NCBI RefSeq assembly: GCF_014650575.1
Contig: NZ_BMVF01000011.1
Span: 186,001 to 250,000, forward strand
Reading direction: 5' to 3'
DNA from: Streptomyces naganishii JCM 4654
GTDB taxonomy: Bacteria; Actinomycetota; Actinomycetes; Streptomycetales; Streptomycetaceae
Length of the DNA stretch: 64,000 bases
Below, piece by piece: positions 45,861 to 54,334 of the stretch. The translations under genes and the position numbers were made by a program. The stretch's first letter is position 1; each line of letters opens with the position of its first letter. A model generated the notes under the pieces. The model had not been told where the DNA came from. It did not search any database and saw only the letters and a list, made by a program, of their open reading frames with translations.

Positions 45861-46627
45861 TTCCCGCCGGCATCCTTGCTCCCGCCGGCCTCCTTGCTCC
45901 CGTCGGCCTCCCCGTCGTCCCCGGCCCCCTCCGACTCCCCGTCCAGCCACTGGTGGAGTTCCTCGCGCAGCGACCGCTGGAACGTGGTCAGGAGGGCCTG
46001 GACCACCAGGGGGTGCATGTGGGCCGACAGGGACTTCACGTCGCGCGCGTCGCGCTCGGCGACCGCTTCGCGCAGCAGCCGGGACAGGTCGCGCGCGGCG
46101 GCGCGCGAGTGTTCCAGCAGTGCCGTGCGGGCGGCGAGGACCGTCTCCTCCGAGAAGGGCACGTCGAGCAGCTCGACGCCGAGCCGCAGCAGCCCGGCGT
46201 CGACGCGGTACACGTCTCCGTCGCGCGTGAGGACGCCCATCGCCGTCAGCCGCTGCACCTCCGCGTCCGTCAGCGGCCGGCCGGCCCGCCGGTCCAGCTC
46301 CTCGCGGGTGGCAGGCTCCACCGTCTCCGGCGCCCAGGAGGCCACCACCGCGCGGTGGATCGCGAGATCGCGGACGCTCAGGCCGGGCGGCAGCTGCCGC
46401 AGGTGGCGTTCGATCGCGGCCAGCGTCATGCCCTGGTGCTGCATCTCCTCGATCAGCGCCAGCCGGGCCAGGTGCTCACGGCCGTACCGGCCGACCCGGC
46501 GCGGGCCGATCACCGGCGGGGGCAGCAGTCCGCGGGTGCTGTAGAAGCGGACCGTGCGCACCGTGACCCCGGCCCGCGCGGCCAGCTCGTCGATCGTCAG
46601 GGCCGGCTCCCCGGTGTCCGTCGTCAT
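45842..46627 (-). CDS. MerR-family transcriptional regulator
   Basis: Protein of 261 aa. The winged-helix N-terminus is LTIDELAARAGVTVRTVRFY followed by STRGLLPPP and an RVGRYGREHLARLALIEEMQ segment. The central part is helical, and the final 40 residues are low-complexity Gly/Ala/Glu/Asp (SKEAGGSKDAGGNGAAGA). No Cys triad for metals or redox is present, so an organic ligand is likely. It converges on the beta-oxidation operon and is divergent from the permease gene with 250 bp between. Regulation of one or the other is plausible but unproven. Confidence 0.82.
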   Translation of the reverse strand: MTTDTGEPALTIDELAARAGVTVRTVRFYSTRGLLPPPVIGPRRVGRYGREHLARLALIEEMQHQGMTLAAIERHLRQLPPGLSVRDLAIHRAVVASWAPETVEPATREELDRRAGRPLTDAEVQRLTAMGVLTRDGDVYRVDAGLLRLGVELLDVPFSEETVLAARTALLEHSRAAARDLSRLLREAVAERDARDVKSLSAHMHPLVVQALLTTFQRSLREELHQWLDGESEGAGDDGEADGSKEAGGSKDAGGNGAAGA

Positions 46628-46877
46628 GCCCAGCAGTATCGCTGCACCACCGCTGTCTCACCAATGGTGTGAAAGCCCTGACCTGCGGTGCGGGCGCGGT
46701 GACCGTTGTGCGAAGGACGTGTGAGAAGTCCCGCTCTGTGACGTGGGTCATCGCATGCGAGGTGGCCCATGGGGGAGAGTGCTGCACTGGTCTGTACCAC
46801 GTCATGGGTGGTGCCGGCCGGATCTGTACGGACGCCCGGACGCATCCCGCCCGGGTCACCAGAGAGTGGAACCACCC

Positions 46878-48338
46878 GTGAGCAAGGACTCCGTGCGCAC
46901 GGCGCCGGTCGCCGCCCATCCCCAGGCGACCGGGACGCCCGCCGACGCGGGCGACGCCGGCTACAGCAAGGACCTCAAGCACCGCCACGTGAACATGATC
47001 GCGATCGGCGGCGCGATCGGCACCGGCCTCTTCCTCGGCGCGGGCGGCCGCCTGCACACCGCGGGCCCGGCGCTGGCGGTGGCGTACCTGGTGTGCGGGG
47101 TGTTCGCGTTCTTCGTGGTCCGGGCGCTCGGCGAGCTGGTCCTCTACCGGCCCTCCTCCGGGTCCTTCGTGTCGTACGCGCGCGAGTTCCTCGGCGAGAA
47201 GGGCGCCTACGTCGCAGGCTGGATGTACTTCCTGAACTGGTCGACGACCGGTATCGCCGACATCACGGCGATCGCGCTCTACACGCACTACTGGAGCATG
47301 TTCACGTCCATCCCGCAGTGGGTGCTCGCGCTGGTCGCGCTCGCCGTGGTCCTCGCGGTGAACCTGATCTCGGTGAAGATCTTCGGCGAGATGGAGTTCT
47401 GGTTCGCGATCGTCAAGGTCGCCACCCTGGTCGGCTTCATGCTGATCGGCGTCTTCCTGCTGGCCACGCGGCACGACGTGGGCGGCCACACGCCCGGCCT
47501 GGGCGTGATCAGCCACAACGGCGGCATCCTGCCGCACGGCGCGATGCCGGTCGTCCTCGTCATGCAGGGCGTGATCTTCGCCTACGCTGCCCTCGAGCTG
47601 GTCGGCGTCGCCGCGGGCGAGACCGCCGAGCCGGAGAAGGTCGTACCGCGTGCGGTGAACTCGATCATGTGGCGCGTGGGCCTGTTCTACTGCGGCTCGG
47701 TCGTCCTGCTCGCCCTGCTGCTGCCCGGCTCGCTGTACTCGGCCGACGAGAGCCCCTTCGTCACCGTGCTGTCCAGGATCGGCGTCCCGGCCGCGGGCGA
47801 CGTGATGAACCTGGTGGTCCTCACCGCGGCCATGTCCTCGCTGAACTCCGGCCTGTACTCCACCGGCCGCATCCTGCGCTCCATGGCGATGGCCGGCTCC
47901 GCGCCCAGGTTCACCCGTGTGATGAGCCGCAGCCAGGTGCCGTACGGCGGCATCCTGCTGACCTGCGCGGTCTGCGTGCTCGGCGTGGGCCTGAACTACC
48001 TCGTGCCCAGCCAGGCCTTCGAGATCGTGCTGAACGTCGCCTCCCTCGGCATCGTCAGCACCTGGGTGATCATCATGGTCTGCCACCTGGTCTTCGTGCG
48101 CCGCGCAAAGGCCGGTCTGGTGGCCCGCCCGCACTTCCGCCTCCCCGGCAGCCCGGTCACCGAAATCGCCACGATCGCGTTCCTGCTGGCCTGCCTCGGC
48201 CTGATGTGGAACGACCCCGAGGTCGGCCGCAAGACCCTGCTGCTGATCCCCTTGATCGCGGCCCTGCTGGTGGCCGGCTGGTTCGCCGTCCGCCACCGCG
48301 TCGGCCGAACCGCCGAGCGCGAGCTGACCGGCAACTGA
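46878..48338 (+). CDS. Amino acid permease (APC superfamily)
   Basis: Protein of 486 aa with about 12 membrane helices. The signature start LKHRHVNMIAIGGAIGTGLF plus LGAGGRLHTAGPALAVAYL matches the AAT (AnsP/GabP/LysP) subfamily, as does the later GVAAGETAEPEKVVPRAVNS. It imports amino acids by proton symport. The GTG at 46878 lies beyond a purine-rich AGAGAGTGGA segment. Substrate specificity (Asn, GABA, Ser, Arg and others) is undecided. It is divergent from merR. A long inverted repeat follows the stop. Confidence 0.87.
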   Translation: MSKDSVRTAPVAAHPQATGTPADAGDAGYSKDLKHRHVNMIAIGGAIGTGLFLGAGGRLHTAGPALAVAYLVCGVFAFFVVRALGELVLYRPSSGSFVSYAREFLGEKGAYVAGWMYFLNWSTTGIADITAIALYTHYWSMFTSIPQWVLALVALAVVLAVNLISVKIFGEMEFWFAIVKVATLVGFMLIGVFLLATRHDVGGHTPGLGVISHNGGILPHGAMPVVLVMQGVIFAYAALELVGVAAGETAEPEKVVPRAVNSIMWRVGLFYCGSVVLLALLLPGSLYSADESPFVTVLSRIGVPAAGDVMNLVVLTAAMSSLNSGLYSTGRILRSMAMAGSAPRFTRVMSRSQVPYGGILLTCAVCVLGVGLNYLVPSQAFEIVLNVASLGIVSTWVIIMVCHLVFVRRAKAGLVARPHFRLPGSPVTEIATIAFLLACLGLMWNDPEVGRKTLLLIPLIAALLVAGWFAVRHRVGRTAERELTGN

Positions 48339-48404
48339 CGGGGACCGGCCTGGCCCGGCGGCCGGCTCGGGCAGCCCGCGTCGGCGGCCCGCTCGGGTGA
48401 GTGG

Positions 48405-48444
48405 CACCGGGCGGCCCGGGCGTACCGCCCCGGCCCGCCCGGTG
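48405..48444. terminator. Long hairpin between convergent permease and M1 peptidase
   Basis: CACCGGGCGG (48405-48414) pairs with CCGCCCGGTG (48435-48444). The inner bases GGGCG/CGCCC extend the stem towards a TAC loop with a mismatch and a bulge. It lies between two converging genes. Confidence 0.55.
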
Positions 48445-48449
48445 TTCGT

Positions 48450-49943
48450 TCACCTCGTGTGCACGTCGTTCGTCGCCTCGATCTGCCTCCAGGACTTCGG
48501 CCGCGCCACAGCCGCCGACCCCGGTGCGAGGGCCGCCGCGCGGGCCGCGGGGGCGGCCGGCTTCGTCGGCTGGAACAGCCAGGTGTCGAAGAGCGTGGCC
48601 AGCGGCTTGCCCGAGACCTGCTCGGCGTACCGCTGGAAGTCGGCCACCGAGGCGTTGCCGTAGGCGTGCCGCTGCGGCCAGCCCTTGAGGATGGCGAAGA
48701 AGGCAGGGTCGCCGACGGCGTTGCGCAGCGCCTGGACGGCGAGGGCGCCCCGGTCGTAGACGGCGGCGTCGAACTGGTTGTCCGGGCCCGGGTCGCCCGG
48801 CTTGACCGTCCAGAAGGCGTCGTCGGCCGGGTGCGAGGCGTAGACGTAGTCCGCCAGCTCCTGTGTGGTGCCCTCGCCCTCGTGCTCGGACCACAGCCAC
48901 TGCGCGTAGCGCGCGAAGCCCTCGTTGATCCAGATGTCCTTCCAGCCCTTGAGCGACACGCTGTCGCCGTACCACTGGTGGGTCAGCTCGTGCACCACGA
49001 CCGAGGTGTTGGAGCCGTTGGCGAACTGCTTGGGGCTGTAGTACACGCGGGTCTGGGTCTCCAGCGCGTACCCGGTGGTGGTGTTCGGCACGTAGCCGCC
49101 CGCCGAGCTGAAGGGGTACGGCCCGAAGTAGCCGCTCAGCCAGTCGACGAGCTCACCGGTGCGCTCCACGCTCGCCCGCGCCGCCCCGTCGTTGTCGCCG
49201 AGGTCCCGGCTGTAGGCGTTGACGACCGGGACGCCGCCGTCGGAGGTCCCCGTGGTGATGTCGAACTTCCCGAGCGCCAGTGTGGCCAGATACGTCGCCT
49301 GCGGCTTGTTCTCGCGCCAGTTGTAGCGCGTCCAGCCCAGCTTGGAGCTGGTCGACTGGAGGGTGCCGTTGGAGATCGCCTGGGTCCCGTCGGGGACGGC
49401 CACCGACACGTCGTACGTCGCCTTGTCGAGCGGGTGGTCGTTGCTCGGGAACCACCACCAGGCCGCCTCGGGCTCGTCGGCGGCGACGGCGCCGTCGGGG
49501 GTGCGGTGCCAGGTGGTGAAGCCGTACGCGCTCTTGGTGGAGGGCACCCCGCGGTAGCGGACGACCACGGTGACGGGCGTGCCCTTGTCCAGCGGGGTCC
49601 TCGGGGTGATCACCAGTTCGTGCTGGCCGGAGGTGGTGAAGGCGGCCTTCGCGCCGTTGACCCGTACCTCGCTCACGTCCAGCAGGAAGTCCAGGTCGAA
49701 GCTGGAGAGGTCCTGCGTGGTGCGCGCCTCGATGGTCGCCGTGCCCTCCAGCTCGTCCGTCGCGGGCTGGTACTTCAGCCGCAGGTCGTAGTGGGAGACG
49801 TCGTAGCCGCCGTTGCCGTAGTCGGGGTAGTAGGGGTCGCCGATGCCCGGCGCGCCGGGGGTGTGGCTCGCGGCCGATGCCGGGATCGCCAGCAGGACGC
49901 AGGCCGCCGCCAGTGCTCCCGGCACGATGATTCTGCGGTGCAC
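48450..49943 (-). CDS. Secreted M1-family zinc aminopeptidase
   Basis: Protein of 497 aa. The signal peptide ends near residue 25 (LLAIPASAASH). The M1 zinc site HELTH (H318, H322) and downstream E341 (WINEGFA) have the classic 18-residue gap. The usual GAMEN exopeptidase motif is not evident; at the expected place is YALETQTR, a feature of bacterial M1 proteins of this shorter class. It probably releases N-terminal residues from peptides outside the cell. Its end converges on the permease gene. It lacks the long C-terminal domain of PepN. Confidence 0.87.
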   Translation of the reverse strand: MHRRIIVPGALAAACVLLAIPASAASHTPGAPGIGDPYYPDYGNGGYDVSHYDLRLKYQPATDELEGTATIEARTTQDLSSFDLDFLLDVSEVRVNGAKAAFTTSGQHELVITPRTPLDKGTPVTVVVRYRGVPSTKSAYGFTTWHRTPDGAVAADEPEAAWWWFPSNDHPLDKATYDVSVAVPDGTQAISNGTLQSTSSKLGWTRYNWRENKPQATYLATLALGKFDITTGTSDGGVPVVNAYSRDLGDNDGAARASVERTGELVDWLSGYFGPYPFSSAGGYVPNTTTGYALETQTRVYYSPKQFANGSNTSVVVHELTHQWYGDSVSLKGWKDIWINEGFARYAQWLWSEHEGEGTTQELADYVYASHPADDAFWTVKPGDPGPDNQFDAAVYDRGALAVQALRNAVGDPAFFAILKGWPQRHAYGNASVADFQRYAEQVSGKPLATLFDTWLFQPTKPAAPAARAAALAPGSAAVARPKSWRQIEATNDVHTR

Positions 49944-50142
49944 GTCAGCTCCAAGTCGTAGGAGAACTCGGTTCGTTCGGAGCCTATTGAGTCCCTGACG
50001 TCCCGGGCATGTCCATGGCCACCCCTGTCACACGATCGCCATTCGGCCGTCATGACCCTGCCCCACGCGGGGTCCCTTTCCAGCCACCCAGGGGCACCTT
50101 TCACCCGTCAGCCGCCTCTTTCTGTACGGGAGTTGACCCCTG

Positions 50143-50155
50143 TAGCGTCCGCACA
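50143..50155 (+). promoter_or_regulatory. Leaderless promoter of X-Pro peptidase gene
   Basis: TAGCGT at 50143-50148 lies six bases before the ATG at 50155, with no ribosome site. TTTCTG at 50119-50124 is an 18-bp-spaced weak -35. Confidence 0.4.
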
Positions 50156-52173
50156 TGCCGATAAGCATGCGCATGACCACCTGGAGATCGCTCGCCGTGA
50201 CGGCCACCGCCGTGCTGGCGGCCGCCCTCCTCACCCCGGCCGCGGCCCTCGGCGCACCGCGCGAGGGCCGGACCCCGCCCGAGAGCCGGCCCGTCTACTC
50301 CTACGCGAACGCCGTCCGCGAGTCCGTCTGGGTCGACACCGGGACCGACGCGGACGGCGACGGCCACACCGACCGCGTCGCCGCCGACATCGTCCGCCCG
50401 CGCGAGGCCGCCCGGCAGGGCCGCAAAGTCCCCGTGATCATGGACGCCAGCCCGTACTACTCCTGCTGCGGACGCGGCAACGAGAGCCAGAAGAAGACCT
50501 ACGACAGCAGCGGGCACGTCGTGCAGATGCCGCTGTTCTACGACAACTACTTCGTGCCGCGCGGCTACGCCTTCGTCGGCGTCGACCTGGCCGGCACCAA
50601 CCGCTCCGACGGCTGCGTCGACGTCGGCGGCCCCTCCGACATCCGCTCCGCCAAGGCCGTCATCGACTGGCTGAACGGCCGCGCCCGCGCCTACACCACC
50701 CGCACCGGTTCCACCCCCGTCAAGGCCACCTGGACCAACGGCAGGACCGGCATGATCGGCAAGAGCTGGGACGGCACCGTCGCCAACGGGGTGGCCGCCA
50801 CAGGCGTCAAGGGCCTGAAGACCATCGTGCCGATCAGCGCCATCTCCTCCTGGTACGACTACTACTTCGCCAAGGGCGCCCCGCTGTACGACTCCGGCCC
50901 GGACTGGCTGTCCGACTACGTCGAGAGCCCCGCCGCCCGGTCCAGGTGCGCGGCCGAGCAGAAGCGGCTCGTCGACGGCGCCCCGCGCAGCGGCGACTGG
51001 ACACCGCTGTGGACCGCGCGCGACTACGTCCGCGAGGCGGCCAAGGTGCGGGCCAGCGTCTTCCTCGTCCACGGCATGCAGGACCTCAACGTCCGTACCA
51101 AGAACTTCGGCCAGTGGTGGGACGCCCTCGCCCGGCACCACGTCAAGCGCAAGATCTGGCTCTCCCAGACCGGCCACGTCGACCCGTTCGACTTCCGCCG
51201 CGGCGCCTGGGCAGACACCCTGCACCGCTGGTTCGACCACGAACTCCTCGGCTACGACAACGGCGTGGACCGCGAGCCCATGGCCGACATCGAGCGCCAC
51301 CCCGACCAGTGGGTCACCTCCCGCGTCTGGCCCCCCAGCGGCACGCAGGCCACCACCCTCCGCCCGGCCCCCGGCGCCCGCCCCGGCGTCGGCACCCTCC
51401 AACTGCGCGCCGCCCACGGCACCGAGACCTTCACCGACGACCCCCGGCTGAGCGAGACCGACTGGGCCGACCAGGCGGGCCGGCCGACCGCGGAGAAGGC
51501 CGGGTTCCTCACCGTGCCGCTCAGCCGTGACCTCAGGCTCGCCGGCTCCTCCCGGGTCACCGTCACCGCGACCCCCACCACCACGACGGCCCACCTGTCC
51601 GCCGTCCTGGTCGACCTCGGGCCCGACACCATCCGTGACTACGCCGACGCCGCCGAGGGCATCACCACCCTCACCGGCCGTACCTGCTGGGGCGCGAGCA
51701 CGGCCGGTGACAGCGCCTGCTTCCTGGAGACGGCGGCGAAGACCAAGGCCGTGGGCTACACCGTCGTCAGCCGCGGCTGGGCCGACCTCGGCAACTACGC
51801 CGACACCGGCAAGGGCGTCCCGCTCACCCCGGGCAGGGCGTACACCATCACCCTGGACCTGGCGCCCACCGACCACGTCGTGCCCAGGGGCCACCGGCTG
51901 GCGCTGATCGTGGCGGGCACGGACAAGGACCTCATCGACCCTCCCGCCTCCACCCCCACCCTCACGCTGGACCTGTCCCGCACGTCTGCCCGCATCGCGC
52001 TGACGGGCGGCGCGGCGGCCTTCGCCCGGGCCACGGCGGGGACGGCGCCCGACGCGTCGGCGTACGGGACCGGAGCGGGCGCCGGGGCCGGAAGCCGGCA
52101 GGGCGTGCCGGCGGCCGGCACCGCTCACCGGGTGCCGGCGGCGGGGACCGTTCACCGGGTGCCGGCGGCCTGA
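50155..52173 (+). CDS. Secreted X-Pro dipeptidyl-peptidase (S15 family)
   Basis: Protein of 672 aa. The signal peptide spans about 1-38 (TAVLAAALLTPAAALGAP). The alpha/beta-hydrolase domain has the S15 nucleophile S204 in GKSWDGT, an Asp near VFLVHGMQDLNV and a His in SQTGHVDPFDF. A galactose-binding-like beta domain follows (about 370-610). It should remove X-Pro dipeptides from peptides outside the cell. The C-terminus carries three degenerate copies of a nine-residue unit ending RVPAA. The neighbouring M1 peptidase is divergent, giving an extracellular peptide-degradation pair. Confidence 0.87.
   Translation: MPISMRMTTWRSLAVTATAVLAAALLTPAAALGAPREGRTPPESRPVYSYANAVRESVWVDTGTDADGDGHTDRVAADIVRPREAARQGRKVPVIMDASPYYSCCGRGNESQKKTYDSSGHVVQMPLFYDNYFVPRGYAFVGVDLAGTNRSDGCVDVGGPSDIRSAKAVIDWLNGRARAYTTRTGSTPVKATWTNGRTGMIGKSWDGTVANGVAATGVKGLKTIVPISAISSWYDYYFAKGAPLYDSGPDWLSDYVESPAARSRCAAEQKRLVDGAPRSGDWTPLWTARDYVREAAKVRASVFLVHGMQDLNVRTKNFGQWWDALARHHVKRKIWLSQTGHVDPFDFRRGAWADTLHRWFDHELLGYDNGVDREPMADIERHPDQWVTSRVWPPSGTQATTLRPAPGARPGVGTLQLRAAHGTETFTDDPRLSETDWADQAGRPTAEKAGFLTVPLSRDLRLAGSSRVTVTATPTTTTAHLSAVLVDLGPDTIRDYADAAEGITTLTGRTCWGASTAGDSACFLETAAKTKAVGYTVVSRGWADLGNYADTGKGVPLTPGRAYTITLDLAPTDHVVPRGHRLALIVAGTDKDLIDPPASTPTLTLDLSRTSARIALTGGAAAFARATAGTAPDASAYGTGAGAGAGSRQGVPAAGTAHRVPAAGTVHRVPAA
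52109..52173 (+). repeat. 27-bp tandem repeat at the end of the X-Pro peptidase gene
   Basis: The last coding bases repeat a 27-bp unit about 2.4 times, encoding GVPAAGTAH, RVPAAGTVH and RVPAA. The DNA copies differ at a few positions. It looks like a slippage-derived tail that could vary between strains. Confidence 0.6.
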
Positions 52174-52179
52174 CGCGGG

Positions 52180-52215
52180 CGAGCCCGGGCGCCCGGAGCG
52201 GGGCGCCCGGGCTCG
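52180..52215 (+). terminator. 15-bp stem terminator after X-Pro peptidase gene
   Basis: A perfect 15-bp stem (52180-52194 with 52201-52215) closes on the 6-nt loop GGAGCG, seven bases past the stop codon. It is the expected place for a transcription terminator ahead of the second ABC-F gene. Confidence 0.6.
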
Positions 52216-52292
52216 GCCACGCTCCGGCGGCCGCGTCACCGGCCCGGCCGCCTGCCGCGCACCCCGGACGGGGACCTAGGATCGGCGGTCTG

Positions 52293-53933
52293 ATGACTGC
52301 CACCCTCGTCGCCAAGAACCTCGCCGCCGGACACGCCGACCGCACGCTGTTCACCGGGCTCGACCTCGTCGTCGCGCCCGGTGACGTGATCGGGCTGGTC
52401 GGCGCCAACGGCGCGGGCAAGTCCACGCTCCTGCGGATGCTCGCCGGACTCGCCGCGCCCGACCAGGGCGAACTCACCCTCTCCCCGCCCACGGCCACCG
52501 TGGGCCACCTGCCCCAGGAGCCGGAGCGCAGGCCCGGGGAGAGCGTGCGGGAGTTCCTCGCCCGCCGTACCGGGGTCGCCGCCGCCCAACGGGCCATGGA
52601 CGAGGCCACGCAGGCGCTCGTCGACGGCGCGCCGGGCGCCGACGACGCCTACGCGGTGAGCCTGGATCGCTGGCTCGGCCTCGGCGGCGCCGACCTCGAC
52701 GAACGCGCCGAGGAGGTCACCGGCTCCCTGGGCCTGGCCGTAGGCCTCGACCAGCCCATGACGTCCCTGTCCGGCGGCCAGGCCGCCCGCGCGGGCCTCG
52801 CCTCGCTGCTCCTGTCCCGCTACGACGTCTTCCTGCTCGACGAGCCCACCAACGACCTCGACCTGGACGGCCTGGAGCGCCTCGAACGGTTCGTGGGCGG
52901 CCTGCGCGCCGGCACGGTCGTCGTCAGCCACGACCGCGAGTTCCTCACCCGCACGGTCACCAAGGTCCTCGAACTCGACCTCGCCCAGGGGCAGATCAAC
53001 CTCTACGGCGGCGGATACGCGGCCTACCTGGAGGAGCGCGAGGTGGCCCGCAGGCACGCCCGCGACTCCTACGAGGAGTACGCCGACAAGCGGACCGCCC
53101 TCCAGGAACGCGCCCAGACCCAGCGCGCCTGGATGGACAAGGGCGTGAAGAACGCCCGGCGCAAGGCGGGCAACGACAACGACAAGATCGGCCGCAAGTT
53201 CCGCAGCGAGGCCAGTGAGAAACAGGCCGCCAAGGCCCGGCAGACCCAGCGCATGATCGAGCGCCTGCAGGTGGTCGAGGAGCCGCGCAAGGAGTGGGAG
53301 CTGCGCATGGAGATCGCGGCAGGCCCCCGCTCGGGCGCGGTCGTCGCCACCCTGCGCGACGCGGAGGTGCGGCGCGGCGGCTTCGTGCTCGGACCGGTCT
53401 CCCTGCAGATCGACTGGGCGGACCGGGTCGCGGTGACCGGCGCGAACGGCGCGGGCAAGTCGACCCTGCTGGCCGCCCTGCTGGGCCGGGTGCCGCTGGA
53501 CGCCGGACACGCGGCCCTGGGCTCCGGCGTCCTGGTCGGCGAGGTGGACCAGGCGCGGGGGCTGTTCCTCGGCGCCGAGTCCCTGCTGGACGCCTTCCGC
53601 GCGGCGGTCCCGGACACCGAGCCGGCGGAGGTACGCACCCTGCTGGCCAAGTTCGGCCTCAAGTCCGACCACGTACTGCGCCCCGCCGCCACGCTGTCCC
53701 CGGGCGAGCGCACCCGGGCCGCCCTCGCGCTCCTCCAGGGCCGGGGCGTCAACCTGCTGGTCCTGGACGAGCCCACCAACCACCTCGACCTGCCCGCCAT
53801 CGAGCAGCTGGAGGCGGCCCTGGACGCCTACGAGGGCACCCTGCTGCTGGTCACCCACGACCGCCGCATGCTGGAGGCGGTGCGCGTCACCCGCCAACTG
53901 GGGGTGGCGGACGGAAAGGTGACCGAGCGATAG
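52293..53933 (+). CDS. Second ABC-F family ATPase
   Basis: Protein of 546 aa, two ABC domains without membrane spans. Walker A motifs are GANGAGKST near 35-43 and again in the second half. LSGGQAARAGL and LSPGERTRAAL are the signatures (the second with P in place of the usual second-position G), each followed by LLDEPTNDLDLDG or LVLDEPTNHLDL. A basic linker (RKAGNDNDKIGRKFRSEASE) separates them. Streptomyces examples are often called antibiotic-resistance ATPases; ribosome association is likely and drug protection uncertain. It is the only gene between a terminator and a small downstream gene. Confidence 0.87.
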   Translation: MTATLVAKNLAAGHADRTLFTGLDLVVAPGDVIGLVGANGAGKSTLLRMLAGLAAPDQGELTLSPPTATVGHLPQEPERRPGESVREFLARRTGVAAAQRAMDEATQALVDGAPGADDAYAVSLDRWLGLGGADLDERAEEVTGSLGLAVGLDQPMTSLSGGQAARAGLASLLLSRYDVFLLDEPTNDLDLDGLERLERFVGGLRAGTVVVSHDREFLTRTVTKVLELDLAQGQINLYGGGYAAYLEEREVARRHARDSYEEYADKRTALQERAQTQRAWMDKGVKNARRKAGNDNDKIGRKFRSEASEKQAAKARQTQRMIERLQVVEEPRKEWELRMEIAAGPRSGAVVATLRDAEVRRGGFVLGPVSLQIDWADRVAVTGANGAGKSTLLAALLGRVPLDAGHAALGSGVLVGEVDQARGLFLGAESLLDAFRAAVPDTEPAEVRTLLAKFGLKSDHVLRPAATLSPGERTRAALALLQGRGVNLLVLDEPTNHLDLPAIEQLEAALDAYEGTLLLVTHDRRMLEAVRVTRQLGVADGKVTER

Positions 53934-54010
53934 CCGCCCGGATCATGGCCCTACACTCGGCAACCGTTGCCCTGCGGAGCGAAACCGCCGAACGAAAGGC
54001 CTGGTTCCCC

Positions 54011-54229
54011 ATGTTCCAAGACGCCCCCATCTACCACCAACTCGTCGCCGAGCGCGGCGACGTACCCGCGCGGGTACGCGACGCGGCCACGACCATACGC
54101 CTGGAACTGGAGCAGGTGATGAGCACGGGCCGGCCCCCGGGCCCCTTCGCCCCCGCCCAGCACCAGCCGCCCCAGACCCAGGGCCCACGCCACAACGCGG
54201 CCCTACCCCCAGGCCCCCACCCGCGATAG
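54011..54229 (+). CDS. Small conserved-looking hypothetical protein (72 aa)
   Basis: ATG at 54011 to TAG at 54227-54229. It begins MFQDAPIYHQLVAERGDVPA with a helical first half and a Pro/Gln/His-rich tail. AAAGG lies 11 bases upstream, and a TACACT -10-like element at 53952-53957 could drive it. Codon bias matches its neighbours. I recognise the N-terminus as a type found in many streptomycetes, but no function is known. It is followed by a very strong hairpin. Confidence 0.6.
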   Translation: MFQDAPIYHQLVAERGDVPARVRDAATTIRLELEQVMSTGRPPGPFAPAQHQPPQTQGPRHNAALPPGPHPR

Positions 54230-54289
54230 CCCTGAAACGCCCCGGGATCAACTCGCGTACGGGTTAAACGAGTTCGGCCCCCGGACCTG

Positions 54290-54331
54290 CGCCGGCCCCG
54301 GTTCCGCCGTGTGGCGGAACCGGGGCCGGCG
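54290..54331. terminator. Perfect 19-bp hairpin, bidirectional terminator
   Basis: Arms 54290-54308 and 54313-54331 pair without mismatch around the tetraloop GTGT. It lies 4 bp from the tex stop and downstream of the small plus-strand gene, between convergent transcripts. Confidence 0.8.
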
Positions 54332-54334
54332 GGC

